Assembly (NCBI GenBank): GCA_024231955.1
Contig: JAAEPZ010000012.1
Coordinates: forward strand, 62,001-126,000
Direction: 5' to 3'
Length of the DNA stretch: 64,000 nucleotides
Source of the DNA: a bacterium
Lineage (GTDB): Bacteria; Krumholzibacteriota; Krumholzibacteriia; JACNKJ01
This document shows positions 18,421 to 26,673 of this stretch, in pieces. Under the pieces are notes generated by a model. It was not told where the DNA came from. It did not search any database and worked only from the letters and a program-made list of their open reading frames with translations. Made by a program: the position numbers and the translations under genes. The first letter of the stretch is position 1. Each line of letters begins with the position of its first letter.

Positions 18421-20142
18421 CTACTTCAGCACTTCACGGGGATCATAGTGCGTGTGCAACAGTTTGTGACTCAACTCCGATAGCGGTTCGCCCAGAAACT
18501 CCTGATAGACCTGCTGCACGGCCTTGTTCTCGTGCGACAGACGCACCGACTCGTCACGATCGATCTGGTACAGCAGCTTCATCCGCGCCTTGACCGCCTC
18601 GATGTCGGTCTCGATCGGCTGACCGCCGCCATTGATGCAGCCGCCGGGGCAGGTCATCACCTCAATGAAGTGGAGATCCTTACGTCCGGCGCGGACCTCT
18701 TCGAGAAGAACGCGAGCGTTCTCCAGGCCGCTGACGACGGCGACATTGACCATCAGGCCGTCGATGTCGATCGTGGCCTCCTTGACACCATCAAGGCCTC
18801 GTACGGCCTGCACCTTGAGCTCGTCTAGATTCCTCCCGGTCAGGAGGAAGAAGGCCGACCGCAGAGCCGCCTCCATCACGCCGCCGGAACCACCAAACAG
18901 TTTGCCGGCGGTCGAGCGGCTTCCGAGAGGATTGTCCGCCACCTCGGGCTCCATGTCGGCAAGGTTCAGCCCGCGCCTGCGCGCCAGTTGCGCGAGCTCA
19001 CGGGTAGTCAACACGGCATCGACATCCGCCAGGCCATCCCTGGAGAACTCCGGCCGCTCCGCTTCGAACTTCTTGGCGGTACAGGGCATGATCGACACGC
19101 TGTAGATCTTGCTCGGGTCGATCCCCTCGCGTTCGGCGTAGAAGCTCTTGATCAGCGCGCCGAGCATCTGCTGCGGACTCCTGCAGGTGGACAGATTGGG
19201 CAGCAGGTCGGGGAAGGTCTGCTCAACATACTTGATCCAGCCGGGCGAGCAGGTCGTCATCATCGGCAGCACGCCGCCGTTTTTGATGCGGTGAACGAGC
19301 TCCGAGCCCTCCTCCATAATCGTCAGGTCGGCACTGAAGCTGGTGTCGAAAACGCGGTCGAAACCCAGCTTGCGCAACAGGGTGACAAGAGCACCGTTGA
19401 CGTCACGCCCGGGTTTGTCGCCGAACAGCTCGGCCAGCGTCACCGAAATTGCGGGCGCATGCTGGGCGACAACGATCATCTCGGGATCGTTCAGAGCCAT
19501 CTCGACTTCGGCCAGATGCGAATGCTCGACCAAAGCGCCCGTGGGACAGACGCGGATACACTGCCCGCAGTTGACGCAGCTGGATACGTTCAGCCCTTCG
19601 TTGAAGGCGGGACCCACCTGGGCCTGACTGCCGCGGCCCGTGAAGTCGATGGCCGCCACCGCCTGCACCTCTTCACAGATGCGCACGCACTTGCCGCACA
19701 GAACGCACTTCGCGGGATCGCGTACGATCGAGGGGCTGGAGATATCCTTGTGAAAGTTGTTCTTCTCGCCGCGGAACCGACGAGCGCGCACGCCCATCTC
19801 CTCGGCCATCAAACGGAGCTGACAAGTGTTGTTGCGTTCGCAGTAGAGGCAGTCATCGGGGTGGTTGCTGAGCAGCAGCTCGATGATGGTCTTCCGCGCC
19901 TTGAGCGCCCGCGGCGAATGGGTTTGCACCTTCATGTCCGGATAAACCGGGAATGAACAGCTCGGCACGAGATTGGGGTGCCCCGCGACCTCGACGACGC
20001 AGAGTCGGCACGCACCCGAGGGGCTGAGGTCCTCCAGGTGACACATGGTTGGCACATGGATCCCCTCGCGCCGCAACGTGACGAGCAGCATCTCATTCTC
20101 TTTGGCCTGGACCTGACGATTGTTTACTTCGATGTTAATCAT
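18421..20142 (-). CDS. hydA: [FeFe] hydrogenase catalytic subunit HydA (trimeric, bifurcating type)
   Basis: 573 residues from ATG at 20142 with GGGGGAGAG before it. Clusters in order: [2Fe-2S] (C34, C45, C48, C62); His-ligated [4Fe-4S] (H94, C98, C101, C107); two ferredoxin clusters (C146, C149, C152, C156; C189, C192, C195, C199); H-cluster domain with L1 TTCSPGW (298-302 region), L2 MPCTAKKFE (C354), and L3 EVMTCPGGC (C498, C502). The L1 motif has Ser where the canonical TSCCPxW has its second Cys. With HydB and HydC it should couple ferredoxin and NADH to H2 formation or uptake. It is cytoplasmic. Confidence 0.96.
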   Translation of the reverse strand: MINIEVNNRQVQAKENEMLLVTLRREGIHVPTMCHLEDLSPSGACRLCVVEVAGHPNLVPSCSFPVYPDMKVQTHSPRALKARKTIIELLLSNHPDDCLYCERNNTCQLRLMAEEMGVRARRFRGEKNNFHKDISSPSIVRDPAKCVLCGKCVRICEEVQAVAAIDFTGRGSQAQVGPAFNEGLNVSSCVNCGQCIRVCPTGALVEHSHLAEVEMALNDPEMIVVAQHAPAISVTLAELFGDKPGRDVNGALVTLLRKLGFDRVFDTSFSADLTIMEEGSELVHRIKNGGVLPMMTTCSPGWIKYVEQTFPDLLPNLSTCRSPQQMLGALIKSFYAEREGIDPSKIYSVSIMPCTAKKFEAERPEFSRDGLADVDAVLTTRELAQLARRRGLNLADMEPEVADNPLGSRSTAGKLFGGSGGVMEAALRSAFFLLTGRNLDELKVQAVRGLDGVKEATIDIDGLMVNVAVVSGLENARVLLEEVRAGRKDLHFIEVMTCPGGCINGGGQPIETDIEAVKARMKLLYQIDRDESVRLSHENKAVQQVYQEFLGEPLSELSHKLLHTHYDPREVLK

Positions 20143-20156
20143 GTTCTCTCCCCCGA

Positions 20157-22061
20157 CTATTTTGTGGAAACCGCGTCGAAGCGGCAGACCGTCAGACAGT
20201 TTCCGCAGGCGATACACTTGTCCTGCACTATGTAATGCGGGCTCTTGGGCGCACCCATGATCGCATCGGTGGGACATTTTTTCGCGCAGACCGTGCAACC
20301 GGTGCAGGCCTCCGCGTCGATGGAATAGTGGAGCAGCTCCGTGCAGACTCCCGCCGGACACGTCCGCTCATAGATGTGAGCTTCGTACTCGTCGCGGAAG
20401 TAGCGCAAGGTGCTCAGCACCGGGTTGGGAGCTGACTGGCCGAGACCGCAGAGCGATGTGTCCTTGATGACCTCCGCCAGCTCCTCGAGATTGACCACAC
20501 CCTGGAAGCGCTCCAGGGCCATGTTCTTGTCCTCGTTGCGCCGACTGCGCGTAATGCTCTCGAGGATCTCCAGCATCCGACGCGTGCCCTCCCGACAGGG
20601 GATGCACTTGCCGCAGCTTTCACGCTGGATGAAGTCCATGAAGAACTTGGCGACATCGACCATGCAGTTGTCCTCGTCCATGACCACAAGACCGCCGGAG
20701 CCCATCATTGCGCCCAGGGTTTTCAGGGATTCGTAATCGATGGCGATATCGAGGTAGTCGACCGTGATGCAACCACCGGATGGTCCGCCGATCTGCACCG
20801 CCTTGAATTTCTTACCGTCGGGGATGCCGCCGCCGATGCTGTAGATGACATCATGCAGCTTGGTGCCCATCGCCACCTCCACAAGACCGGTGTTGGTGAT
20901 CTTGCCGGAGAGCGCGAAGACCTTGGTGCCCTTGCTCGTCTCGGTGCCGACCGCGGCAAACCAATCCGCGCCATTGGCCAGCAATTCGGGCAAGTTGGTC
21001 AGGGTCTCCACGTTGTTGATGATCGTCGGGCAGCCGAACGCGCCGCGCACTGCGGGAAATGGCGGCCGCGGGCGAGGCATGCCCCGTTTGCCCTCGACGC
21101 TGTGAATCAGGGCCGTCTCCTCGCCACAGACAAAGGCCCCGGCGCCCTTCTTGATCTTGATGTCGAGATCGAAACCGCTGTCCTGGATATTCTGGCCGAG
21201 CAGTCCATGCTCACGCGCCTGCGCCAGGGCAACTTCCAGCCGTTCGATCGCCAACGGATACTCCGCGCGCAGGTAGACGATGCCCTTCGTGGCACCGATC
21301 CCGTAGGCGGCGATTGCCATCCCCTCCACCAGACGATGGGGATCGCCCTCGATCACCGCGCGATCCATGAACGCGCCGGGATCACCCTCGTCGGCATTGC
21401 AGATCAGGTACTTCTGTTCGGCAGCGGTGTTCAGCGCGAACTTCCATTTGCGCCCGGCGGGGAAACCGCCGCCGCCGCGGCCGCGAAGGCCGCTTTGCTC
21501 GACTGCGTCACAGGTCTCAGCCGGCGTCATGCCGTGGATGACCGCGTTCAGAGCCTCGTAGCCGCCACGGGCATAGTATTCATCGATACTGCCCGGATCG
21601 ATCAGGCCGCAGTTCTTCAGGACCCAGCGGGTCTGGGGGGCGAAGAAGGGGTGCTCGTCGATGCCGATGACATCGCTCCAGGGGGTCTGCCCCGCGCCGT
21701 TGAACTGGAACAGCGGAGCCTGCTCGGGCAGCCCGCCGGACAGCATCGGCTCCAGAATGCCCACGACCTTGTCCTCGGTCACGTTGCCGAAGCAGAGGCG
21801 GGTCTTGCCGGGCAACTGGATATCCAGCATCGGCTCCATCGCGCACAGGCCGATGCACCCGACCTGGATGATCGCGACATCGTCGTTCCGCCCCTCCAGG
21901 AATTCCTCGATGACGGCCAGCGCCTCACCGGCACCGGCGCCCAGACCACAGGTACCCGTGCCGATATAGATCACGGGTTTATCCACACTCTCTCTGCAGA
22001 GCCGTGCTTTATCGTCGGGACTCATGTTCGCGGCCCCCCGCGGATTCTCATGCTTACTCAT
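20157..22061 (-). CDS. hydB: [FeFe] hydrogenase NuoF-like subunit HydB
   Basis: 634 residues. An N-terminal thioredoxin-fold [2Fe-2S] domain (GTCGLGAG, GCIGLC) is followed by the NuoF core with FMN loop GRGGGGFP, GAGAFVCGEE and the [4Fe-4S] motif ESCGKCIPC plus LCGLG, then a C-terminal pair of ferredoxin clusters (CTGCTVCAKKCP, CIACGNCLTVC). This is the NAD(P)H/FMN subunit of the HydABC complex, considered the bifurcation site in characterised relatives. Its start overlaps hydC by 8 bases. Confidence 0.95.
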   Translation of the reverse strand: MSKHENPRGAANMSPDDKARLCRESVDKPVIYIGTGTCGLGAGAGEALAVIEEFLEGRNDDVAIIQVGCIGLCAMEPMLDIQLPGKTRLCFGNVTEDKVVGILEPMLSGGLPEQAPLFQFNGAGQTPWSDVIGIDEHPFFAPQTRWVLKNCGLIDPGSIDEYYARGGYEALNAVIHGMTPAETCDAVEQSGLRGRGGGGFPAGRKWKFALNTAAEQKYLICNADEGDPGAFMDRAVIEGDPHRLVEGMAIAAYGIGATKGIVYLRAEYPLAIERLEVALAQAREHGLLGQNIQDSGFDLDIKIKKGAGAFVCGEETALIHSVEGKRGMPRPRPPFPAVRGAFGCPTIINNVETLTNLPELLANGADWFAAVGTETSKGTKVFALSGKITNTGLVEVAMGTKLHDVIYSIGGGIPDGKKFKAVQIGGPSGGCITVDYLDIAIDYESLKTLGAMMGSGGLVVMDEDNCMVDVAKFFMDFIQRESCGKCIPCREGTRRMLEILESITRSRRNEDKNMALERFQGVVNLEELAEVIKDTSLCGLGQSAPNPVLSTLRYFRDEYEAHIYERTCPAGVCTELLHYSIDAEACTGCTVCAKKCPTDAIMGAPKSPHYIVQDKCIACGNCLTVCRFDAVSTK

Positions 22062-22545
22062 TCGTAGCCTCTTTCTTGGCCTCTTTGCGATAAGCCCTCA
22101 GAATTTTCCTGACTGAATCTCCCGTGACATTGCCGTGGAATTTGCCGTTGACGCAGATCAGGGGCGCAAGCCCGCAGGCGCCGAGGCAAGCCACAACCTC
22201 GAGGCTGAACTGGCCGTCTCGCGCGGTTTCTCCGGCTTCGATGCCGAGCTCCCGCTTGAGGGTCTCGAAGATTGTTGCGGAGCCTTTGACATGGCAGGCG
22301 GTGCCGCGACAGATCTGGACATGGTATCTACCCAGAGGTTGAAACCGGAACTGGTTGTAGAATGTCGCCACACCATAGATCTTGCTTGCGGGCAGATTGA
22401 GATGCTTGCCGATGCTCACGACGGTCTCCTTGGAGATGAAGCCCTGAACCTCCTGAACATCCTGCAACAATGGAATCAGGGCATCCCTGCTCGCATTCGG
22501 ATAACGATCCAGGATGGGCTGAATATCTGTTAAGGGCGCACTCAT
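22054..22545 (-). CDS. hydC: [FeFe] hydrogenase NuoE-like subunit HydC
   Basis: 163 residues. A helical N-terminus precedes a thioredoxin-like [2Fe-2S] domain with the complete set C79, C84, C120 and C124 (CRGTAC, CLGAC). It is the small electron-transfer partner of HydB. It overlaps rex by 4 bases and hydB by 8 bases. Unlike the NuoE domain of HoxF in this window, all four ligands are retained. Confidence 0.95.
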   Translation of the reverse strand: MSAPLTDIQPILDRYPNASRDALIPLLQDVQEVQGFISKETVVSIGKHLNLPASKIYGVATFYNQFRFQPLGRYHVQICRGTACHVKGSATIFETLKRELGIEAGETARDGQFSLEVVACLGACGLAPLICVNGKFHGNVTGDSVRKILRAYRKEAKKEATNE

Positions 22546-23195
22546 TCGCCTCGTCTCCCCTCTTCGCGACGGCCGTAGTAGGCTACCTTGGCCAGCGCGA
22601 TGCCTATGTCCATGTTTTCTACGAAGACCCCATCGGGGACTCGCAGGCGCACATTCGTGAAGTTGAGCAGACTGTGCACCCCCGCTCCCACAATGAGATC
22701 CGTTGCTTCCTGGGCGCGGCTGGCCGGCAGGGTCAGAATTGCCACGTCGATACCCTTCTCCTTGATCAGATCCGGCAGATCCGCAGCGCTGTATGTCGCC
22801 ACTCCGCTGATGACGCGACCGACCTTCTCCGGGTCGACATCGACTGCCGCCACCATCTCCAACCTCGCGTGGGCCTGGTGGAAATATTCCAGTACCGCCC
22901 TCCCCAGATTACCGACGCCAAGCAACATGACCGGTTGCCGCGTCGGGGCATCCAGTTCCAGATTGGTCGCCTCCCCAAGGGCCACGACGTCGTACCCGCT
23001 GCTGGGGCTCCCCGTGTAGCCGATCGTCATCAGATCCCTGCGAACCTGAGACGCCGTCACTCCGGCGCGTTTGGCCAGGGCATGCGAGAACACCTTCGCC
23101 TGCCCCTCCATCGCCAATGACTGCAGAATCCGCCGATACAGGCTCAGACGCCCGACGACATTGGGATTCAGCTTGTTATTGCGGCTAGTGTTCAT
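22542..23195 (-). CDS. rex: Redox-sensing transcriptional repressor Rex
   Basis: 217 residues. An N-terminal winged helix (~15-75, SHALAKRAGVTASQVRRDL at 37-55, then FGYTG-like IGYTGSPSSGYDV) is followed by a Rossmann domain with GVGNLG (93-98) binding NAD(H), and a C-terminal domain-swap helix (GVFVENMDIGIALAKVAYY). Rex leaves DNA when NADH is high. It is the first gene of the hyd operon and is preceded by a promoter with an operator-like sequence over the start site, indicating autoregulation and control of NADH-dependent H2 metabolism. Confidence 0.96.
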   Translation of the reverse strand: MNTSRNNKLNPNVVGRLSLYRRILQSLAMEGQAKVFSHALAKRAGVTASQVRRDLMTIGYTGSPSSGYDVVALGEATNLELDAPTRQPVMLLGVGNLGRAVLEYFHQAHARLEMVAAVDVDPEKVGRVISGVATYSAADLPDLIKEKGIDVAILTLPASRAQEATDLIVGAGVHSLLNFTNVRLRVPDGVFVENMDIGIALAKVAYYGRREEGRRGE

Positions 23196-23224
23196 GATGG
23201 CATCGCCCCTTACTGCTGTTCCAT

Positions 23225-23281
23225 TTGTAACGACGTTACGTGATTCACAACAGTATAGTCAGCCATGCAGAGAGATGTCAA
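23225..23281 (-). promoter_or_regulatory. rex-hyd operon promoter with candidate Rex operator
   Basis: On the minus strand TTGACA (23281-23276), an 18-base spacer and TATACT (23257-23252) form a near-consensus sigma-70 promoter. Directly downstream, 23250-23225 reads TTGTGAATCACGTAACG then TCGTTACAA: a Rex-type TTGTGAA half site, a second TTACAA half, and an internal GTAAC-GTC-GTTAC inverted repeat. The location over the transcription start fits repression. The spacing is longer than the usual Rex box. Confidence 0.7.
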
Positions 23282-23337
23282 GACGGGGGGCAAGGAAAGT
23301 TGAATTCTATTCACATTATCCTCTTAATGGCATGTAA

Positions 23338-23356
23338 GGTGTTTGTTATCAACACC
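23338..23356. promoter_or_regulatory. Inverted repeat upstream of rex promoter
   Basis: GGTGTT and AACACC are separated by TGTTATC. There is no T-tract on the relevant strand, so it is a poor terminator for the kinase gene at 23419-25353. It could be a second operator about 60 bases upstream of the rex -35 box. Confidence 0.3.
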
Positions 23357-23418
23357 AATTGAGATCCTGTATAGCGGATCCCGTGCGATCTTCCTGCGTT
23401 TTATTGCGCAGTATTTCC

Positions 23419-25353
23419 CTATGCTCCCACACTGTCCCAGGAGAGGCCTTGCGATTCCCGCCGGAAGGGCAGGTCAATTACGAACCGGGTGCCCTCCCCC
23501 TCCTCACTGGTAAAGAAGATCGAGCCGCCATGCCGCAACACCGTCTGCTGAATCAAGGGTAATCCCAACCCCGTGCCCACCTCATCAAGTTGCCTGGCGT
23601 TTCTGGCCCGGAAGAACTCCCTGAACAGCTTTGACTGCTCGTCCGCGGGGATCCCGATCCCCGTATCCGAAACGATTATGCGCATGTTCTCGTCGTCGAA
23701 ACGGGAGAACTCGATATCCACCCGCCCTCCGGCAAGTGTGTATTTGAGACTGTTGGAGATCAGATTCTCCATCATGTCGTACATCAGATCGACACCGCTA
23801 TCGATCAGAGGTAGAGATTCGTCAAACTTGAGATTCAAGCGGATCTTGCGTTTGCGGGCGTCATCGTTGAAGGTTTGCCTCAAATGGGCAACCAGGTCTC
23901 CGACATTCACCTGAGTATCGACGATCTCACGACTTCTGTCCTTCGTCTGCGCCAGGGTCATCAATTCGCCAACGGTTCTGTTCAGTGCCTGCAGGCGCTT
24001 CTCCACCCGCGTCAGGTACTCCAGCTGCTTCTCGGTGACATCTCCCATATAGGCGGAGGAGATCAATTCCAGCATACCCAGAGACGCGCCAAGTGGAGCT
24101 CGCATGTTGTGGGCGACCTGGAGGGTGAACTGGGAGCGCTCCTCAAGCAGAGACCGAATCTCTCCGTAAGCGTCGGCATTGTCGATGGCCAGAGCCGTCA
24201 GCTCTGCGACCATGTTGATGCACCGGATGTCCTCTTCGTTGCTGAATTGGTTGGCTTCGCAACTATAGGCGCTGAGCACACCAATCACTCTGTCCTCGAT
24301 TTTGAGGGGAGCGCAAACCAGAGACTTCACCCCCGCCCGGCACAGCTGCTCCTTGAGATAAAAATCCTCATCATCAGTCAGCGCTCCAATTGCCAGCGTT
24401 TCGCCGCCGATGATCCTCCGGTTGATCCGGCTCGAGGTCAGCGGCACCCTCTCTCTGGTGATGCTCTCGGGCAGGCCCCAGTTCGCCACGAAATCCAGAA
24501 CGCGCCTCTGCTTGTCCAGCAACTTGATGGAGGTCATCTCCACATGCAAAATCGCGGCGAATTCGCGGGTCACGATATCCAGAATTGGATTCAACGAACG
24601 CTCGGCACCGATGCACTTGGTCATGGTGTGCAGGCGTTGGAGACGATCATTGAGATCCGCGATTCGTCGAGCAAGCAGCACCAGTGCGTCCACTCTGTCG
24701 CGCAAACGCCCCATCACGCTGGCAGTCGATCCGGCGGCAATCAACACGGATGCCGAGAAGAAACCCAACATGCTCATCACGTAGCCGGAGTGGGTCTCCA
24801 TGGAGAACGTCTGCCCCTGGAACCTCAGGGGCAGGCTGGTGAGGATGCCCTGGAATTCACAGGTGGCGAGAGCCCACATGCCGACCGTTGCTATCCCGGC
24901 AAAGAGAAAGGCTATGCTTGCCCTGAAATGGATCGCCGCAAATATGACATGGAAAATGAAGAAGAAGATCAGGGGGCTGGCTGCTCCACCCGTACAGAAT
25001 ATGAGCGCAAACATACTGGCGTAATCGAGGGAGACCTCGACGATCGAGTACCGCCGGTCCTGCTGTTCCCCCTCTGCCGATCTGCTCAGGATGAACACTG
25101 TCAAAGCGGCATTGTAGGCCAGGATCAAGCCCGCGATGCACAGAATCGGCTGCATGCGAAATTCAAAACCCATCTGCCTGCCCATGAGCACCGCCGCCAG
25201 GATCGCCGGTGCCACCCACCAGCGCAAGCGAACCTGCCAGGAGATCTGACGCCCCCAGATGCGATTCAGATTCCCTAGATCGGGGAGAGGATGCCCATTG
25301 TCCGTAATGGGATTCGAACTCTCTTGATTGTTTGATTCAGTACAAAGCCCCAT
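23419..25353 (-). CDS. Membrane-bound GAF-domain sensor histidine kinase
   Basis: 644 residues from ATG at 25353 (AAAGGTGAT ribosome site). The N-terminus has about six membrane segments (residues ~46-215), then a coiled linker, a GAF domain (~245-395), an H-box with H415 (VAHNMRAPLG) and an ATPase domain (ENLISNSLKY, DTGIGIP, GTGLGLPL). The residue after the phospho-His is Asn instead of the usual Glu/Asp, which may lower phosphatase or transfer activity. It lies between the hyp and hyd operons on the same strand, so a role in hydrogenase control is possible but unproven. No receiver is adjacent in the unit. Confidence 0.88.
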   Translation of the reverse strand: MGLCTESNNQESSNPITDNGHPLPDLGNLNRIWGRQISWQVRLRWWVAPAILAAVLMGRQMGFEFRMQPILCIAGLILAYNAALTVFILSRSAEGEQQDRRYSIVEVSLDYASMFALIFCTGGAASPLIFFFIFHVIFAAIHFRASIAFLFAGIATVGMWALATCEFQGILTSLPLRFQGQTFSMETHSGYVMSMLGFFSASVLIAAGSTASVMGRLRDRVDALVLLARRIADLNDRLQRLHTMTKCIGAERSLNPILDIVTREFAAILHVEMTSIKLLDKQRRVLDFVANWGLPESITRERVPLTSSRINRRIIGGETLAIGALTDDEDFYLKEQLCRAGVKSLVCAPLKIEDRVIGVLSAYSCEANQFSNEEDIRCINMVAELTALAIDNADAYGEIRSLLEERSQFTLQVAHNMRAPLGASLGMLELISSAYMGDVTEKQLEYLTRVEKRLQALNRTVGELMTLAQTKDRSREIVDTQVNVGDLVAHLRQTFNDDARKRKIRLNLKFDESLPLIDSGVDLMYDMMENLISNSLKYTLAGGRVDIEFSRFDDENMRIIVSDTGIGIPADEQSKLFREFFRARNARQLDEVGTGLGLPLIQQTVLRHGGSIFFTSEEGEGTRFVIDLPFRRESQGLSWDSVGA

Positions 25354-25394
25354 ATCATCACCTTTCTGCAATATCTTGGCCATATTGTATCCTA

Positions 25395-25424
25395 AATATC
25401 GGCAGAATACCAGTATGCTGTCAA
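25395..25424 (-). promoter_or_regulatory. Possible promoter of the GAF kinase gene
   Basis: On the minus strand TTGACA (25424-25419), 18 bases, then GATATT (25400-25395), about 40 bases before the chosen start at 25353. The -35 is perfect, the -10 is weak. Confidence 0.35.
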
Positions 25425-25524
25425 CATGGTCAGAGGTCGCCCATACTCGAGCAAACACCGTAATTCCCGGTAATCGCACACTGAAATTACCTGCAATTCC
25501 CACAGCTTTACACCCTCATATGCG

Positions 25525-25559
25525 AAGCCCGCGCAGGTGATGATCTCCTGCGCGGACTT
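25525..25559 (-). terminator. Long hairpin downstream of the hyp operon
   Basis: AAGCCCGCGCAGG and CCTGCGCGGACTT pair over 13 bases (one wobble) around a nine-base loop, between the hypB stop and the kinase gene. There is no strong T-tract on the minus strand, so it may be a weak terminator or an mRNA-protecting stem. Confidence 0.5.
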
Positions 25560-25590
25560 TGCTATATAATGATGACGTTATCCGGAGAGA

Positions 25591-26250
25591 TTATTTCCCC
25601 TGATGTTGATATCGATTCCGGATCCAGTCGAGCCACTGGTCCATCCCCTCACCCGTCTTGGCCGAGATCTCAAACAGGGGAGCGCGGGTGTTGATCCGCG
25701 ACAGGTCTTCACGAACGATGGATGTGTCGTACTCAAGAACCTCGGCCAGATCCATTTTGTTGAGGAGGATCACATCGGCGGGCTGGAACAGCGTCGGGTA
25801 CTTGGCCACCTTGTCGGCTCCCTCGGGTACCGAGAGCATGGCGACACGCACATGCTCGCCGAGATCGAAACCGGAGGGGCAAACCATGTTGCCCACATTC
25901 TCGATGAACATCACCGACAGATCCTTCAGTTCGAGCCCGTCGAGAGCATCGGAAACCTGCGTCGCCGACAGGTGACAGCCCCCCTCGGTATTGATCTGCG
26001 TGACCTCGACCGCCAGATCCCCCAGCCGCTCGGCATCACGCGTGGTCTGGAGATCGCCGACGATCACCGCCGACTTCATCTCCGGCGCCAGAGCCGGAAT
26101 CGTCCTCTCCAGCAGTGCGGTCTTGCCGCTGCCGGGAGCGCTGGTGATGTTGAGGACGAGCATGCCTGCCCCCTCCATCCGTTCGCGATTGCCCGACGCC
26201 ACGGCGTCGTTGGCCTTCAGCACGCTGGTGACCACGTTAATCTTCTTCAT
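25591..26250 (-). CDS. hypB: Hydrogenase nickel incorporation GTPase HypB
   Basis: 219 residues. The P-loop is SAPGSGKT (37-44), followed by IVGDLQTTRDAERL, a metal-binding GGCHLSA segment, FIENVGNMVCPS, and NKMDL. GTP hydrolysis drives Ni transfer to the large subunit with HypA. There is no His-rich N-terminal store and no CxxCGC high-affinity Ni motif, so storage function is absent. It is the last gene of the hyp operon and overlaps hypA by 14 bases. Confidence 0.96.
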   Translation of the reverse strand: MKKINVVTSVLKANDAVASGNRERMEGAGMLVLNITSAPGSGKTALLERTIPALAPEMKSAVIVGDLQTTRDAERLGDLAVEVTQINTEGGCHLSATQVSDALDGLELKDLSVMFIENVGNMVCPSGFDLGEHVRVAMLSVPEGADKVAKYPTLFQPADVILLNKMDLAEVLEYDTSIVREDLSRINTRAPLFEISAKTGEGMDQWLDWIRNRYQHQGK

Positions 26251-26608
26251 TGCCCTCGGCTCCTTCTTGTCTACAGGATATCGATTTCAGGATGATGTCG
26301 TCACCGGTCAGAAACTCGACATCGGCGACGCCACATTGAGCGCAGAGGAACGAATCCACCTCCGGCTCGAATTCGTGAGCGCAGGCGCGGCACTTCGCCT
26401 TGAGCGGAACGATCGTCAACTCGACCTGCGCCCCCTCGGCCACAGTTCCCTCCGCCGCGGCCTCGAAGGCGGCATCCAGCGCTTCGGGAACGACGCCGCG
26501 ATTCACACCGGCGGCAACCACGACCGAATCGATCTGCCTGACGTCGTTCGCCGCCGCGATCTCCTCCAGCTGCCGCAGCAACGCCTCCGCTATCGCCATT
26601 TCGTGCAT
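26237..26608 (-). CDS. hypA: Hydrogenase nickel chaperone HypA
   Basis: 123 residues starting at the required MHE sequence (ATG at 26608), whose His2 binds Ni in the family. A zinc site is formed by CRAC and CAQC in the second half. It delivers Ni to HoxH with HypB. The gene follows hypE by 65 bases. Confidence 0.95.
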   Translation of the reverse strand: MHEMAIAEALLRQLEEIAAANDVRQIDSVVVAAGVNRGVVPEALDAAFEAAAEGTVAEGAQVELTIVPLKAKCRACAHEFEPEVDSFLCAQCGVADVEFLTGDDIILKSISCRQEGAEGNEED

Positions 26609-26673
26609 GTCAACTCCCGGCATCACGCCAGACCTGTTCAATTCGTGTGAGCAAACAGCCTCTGTTTGCGACC

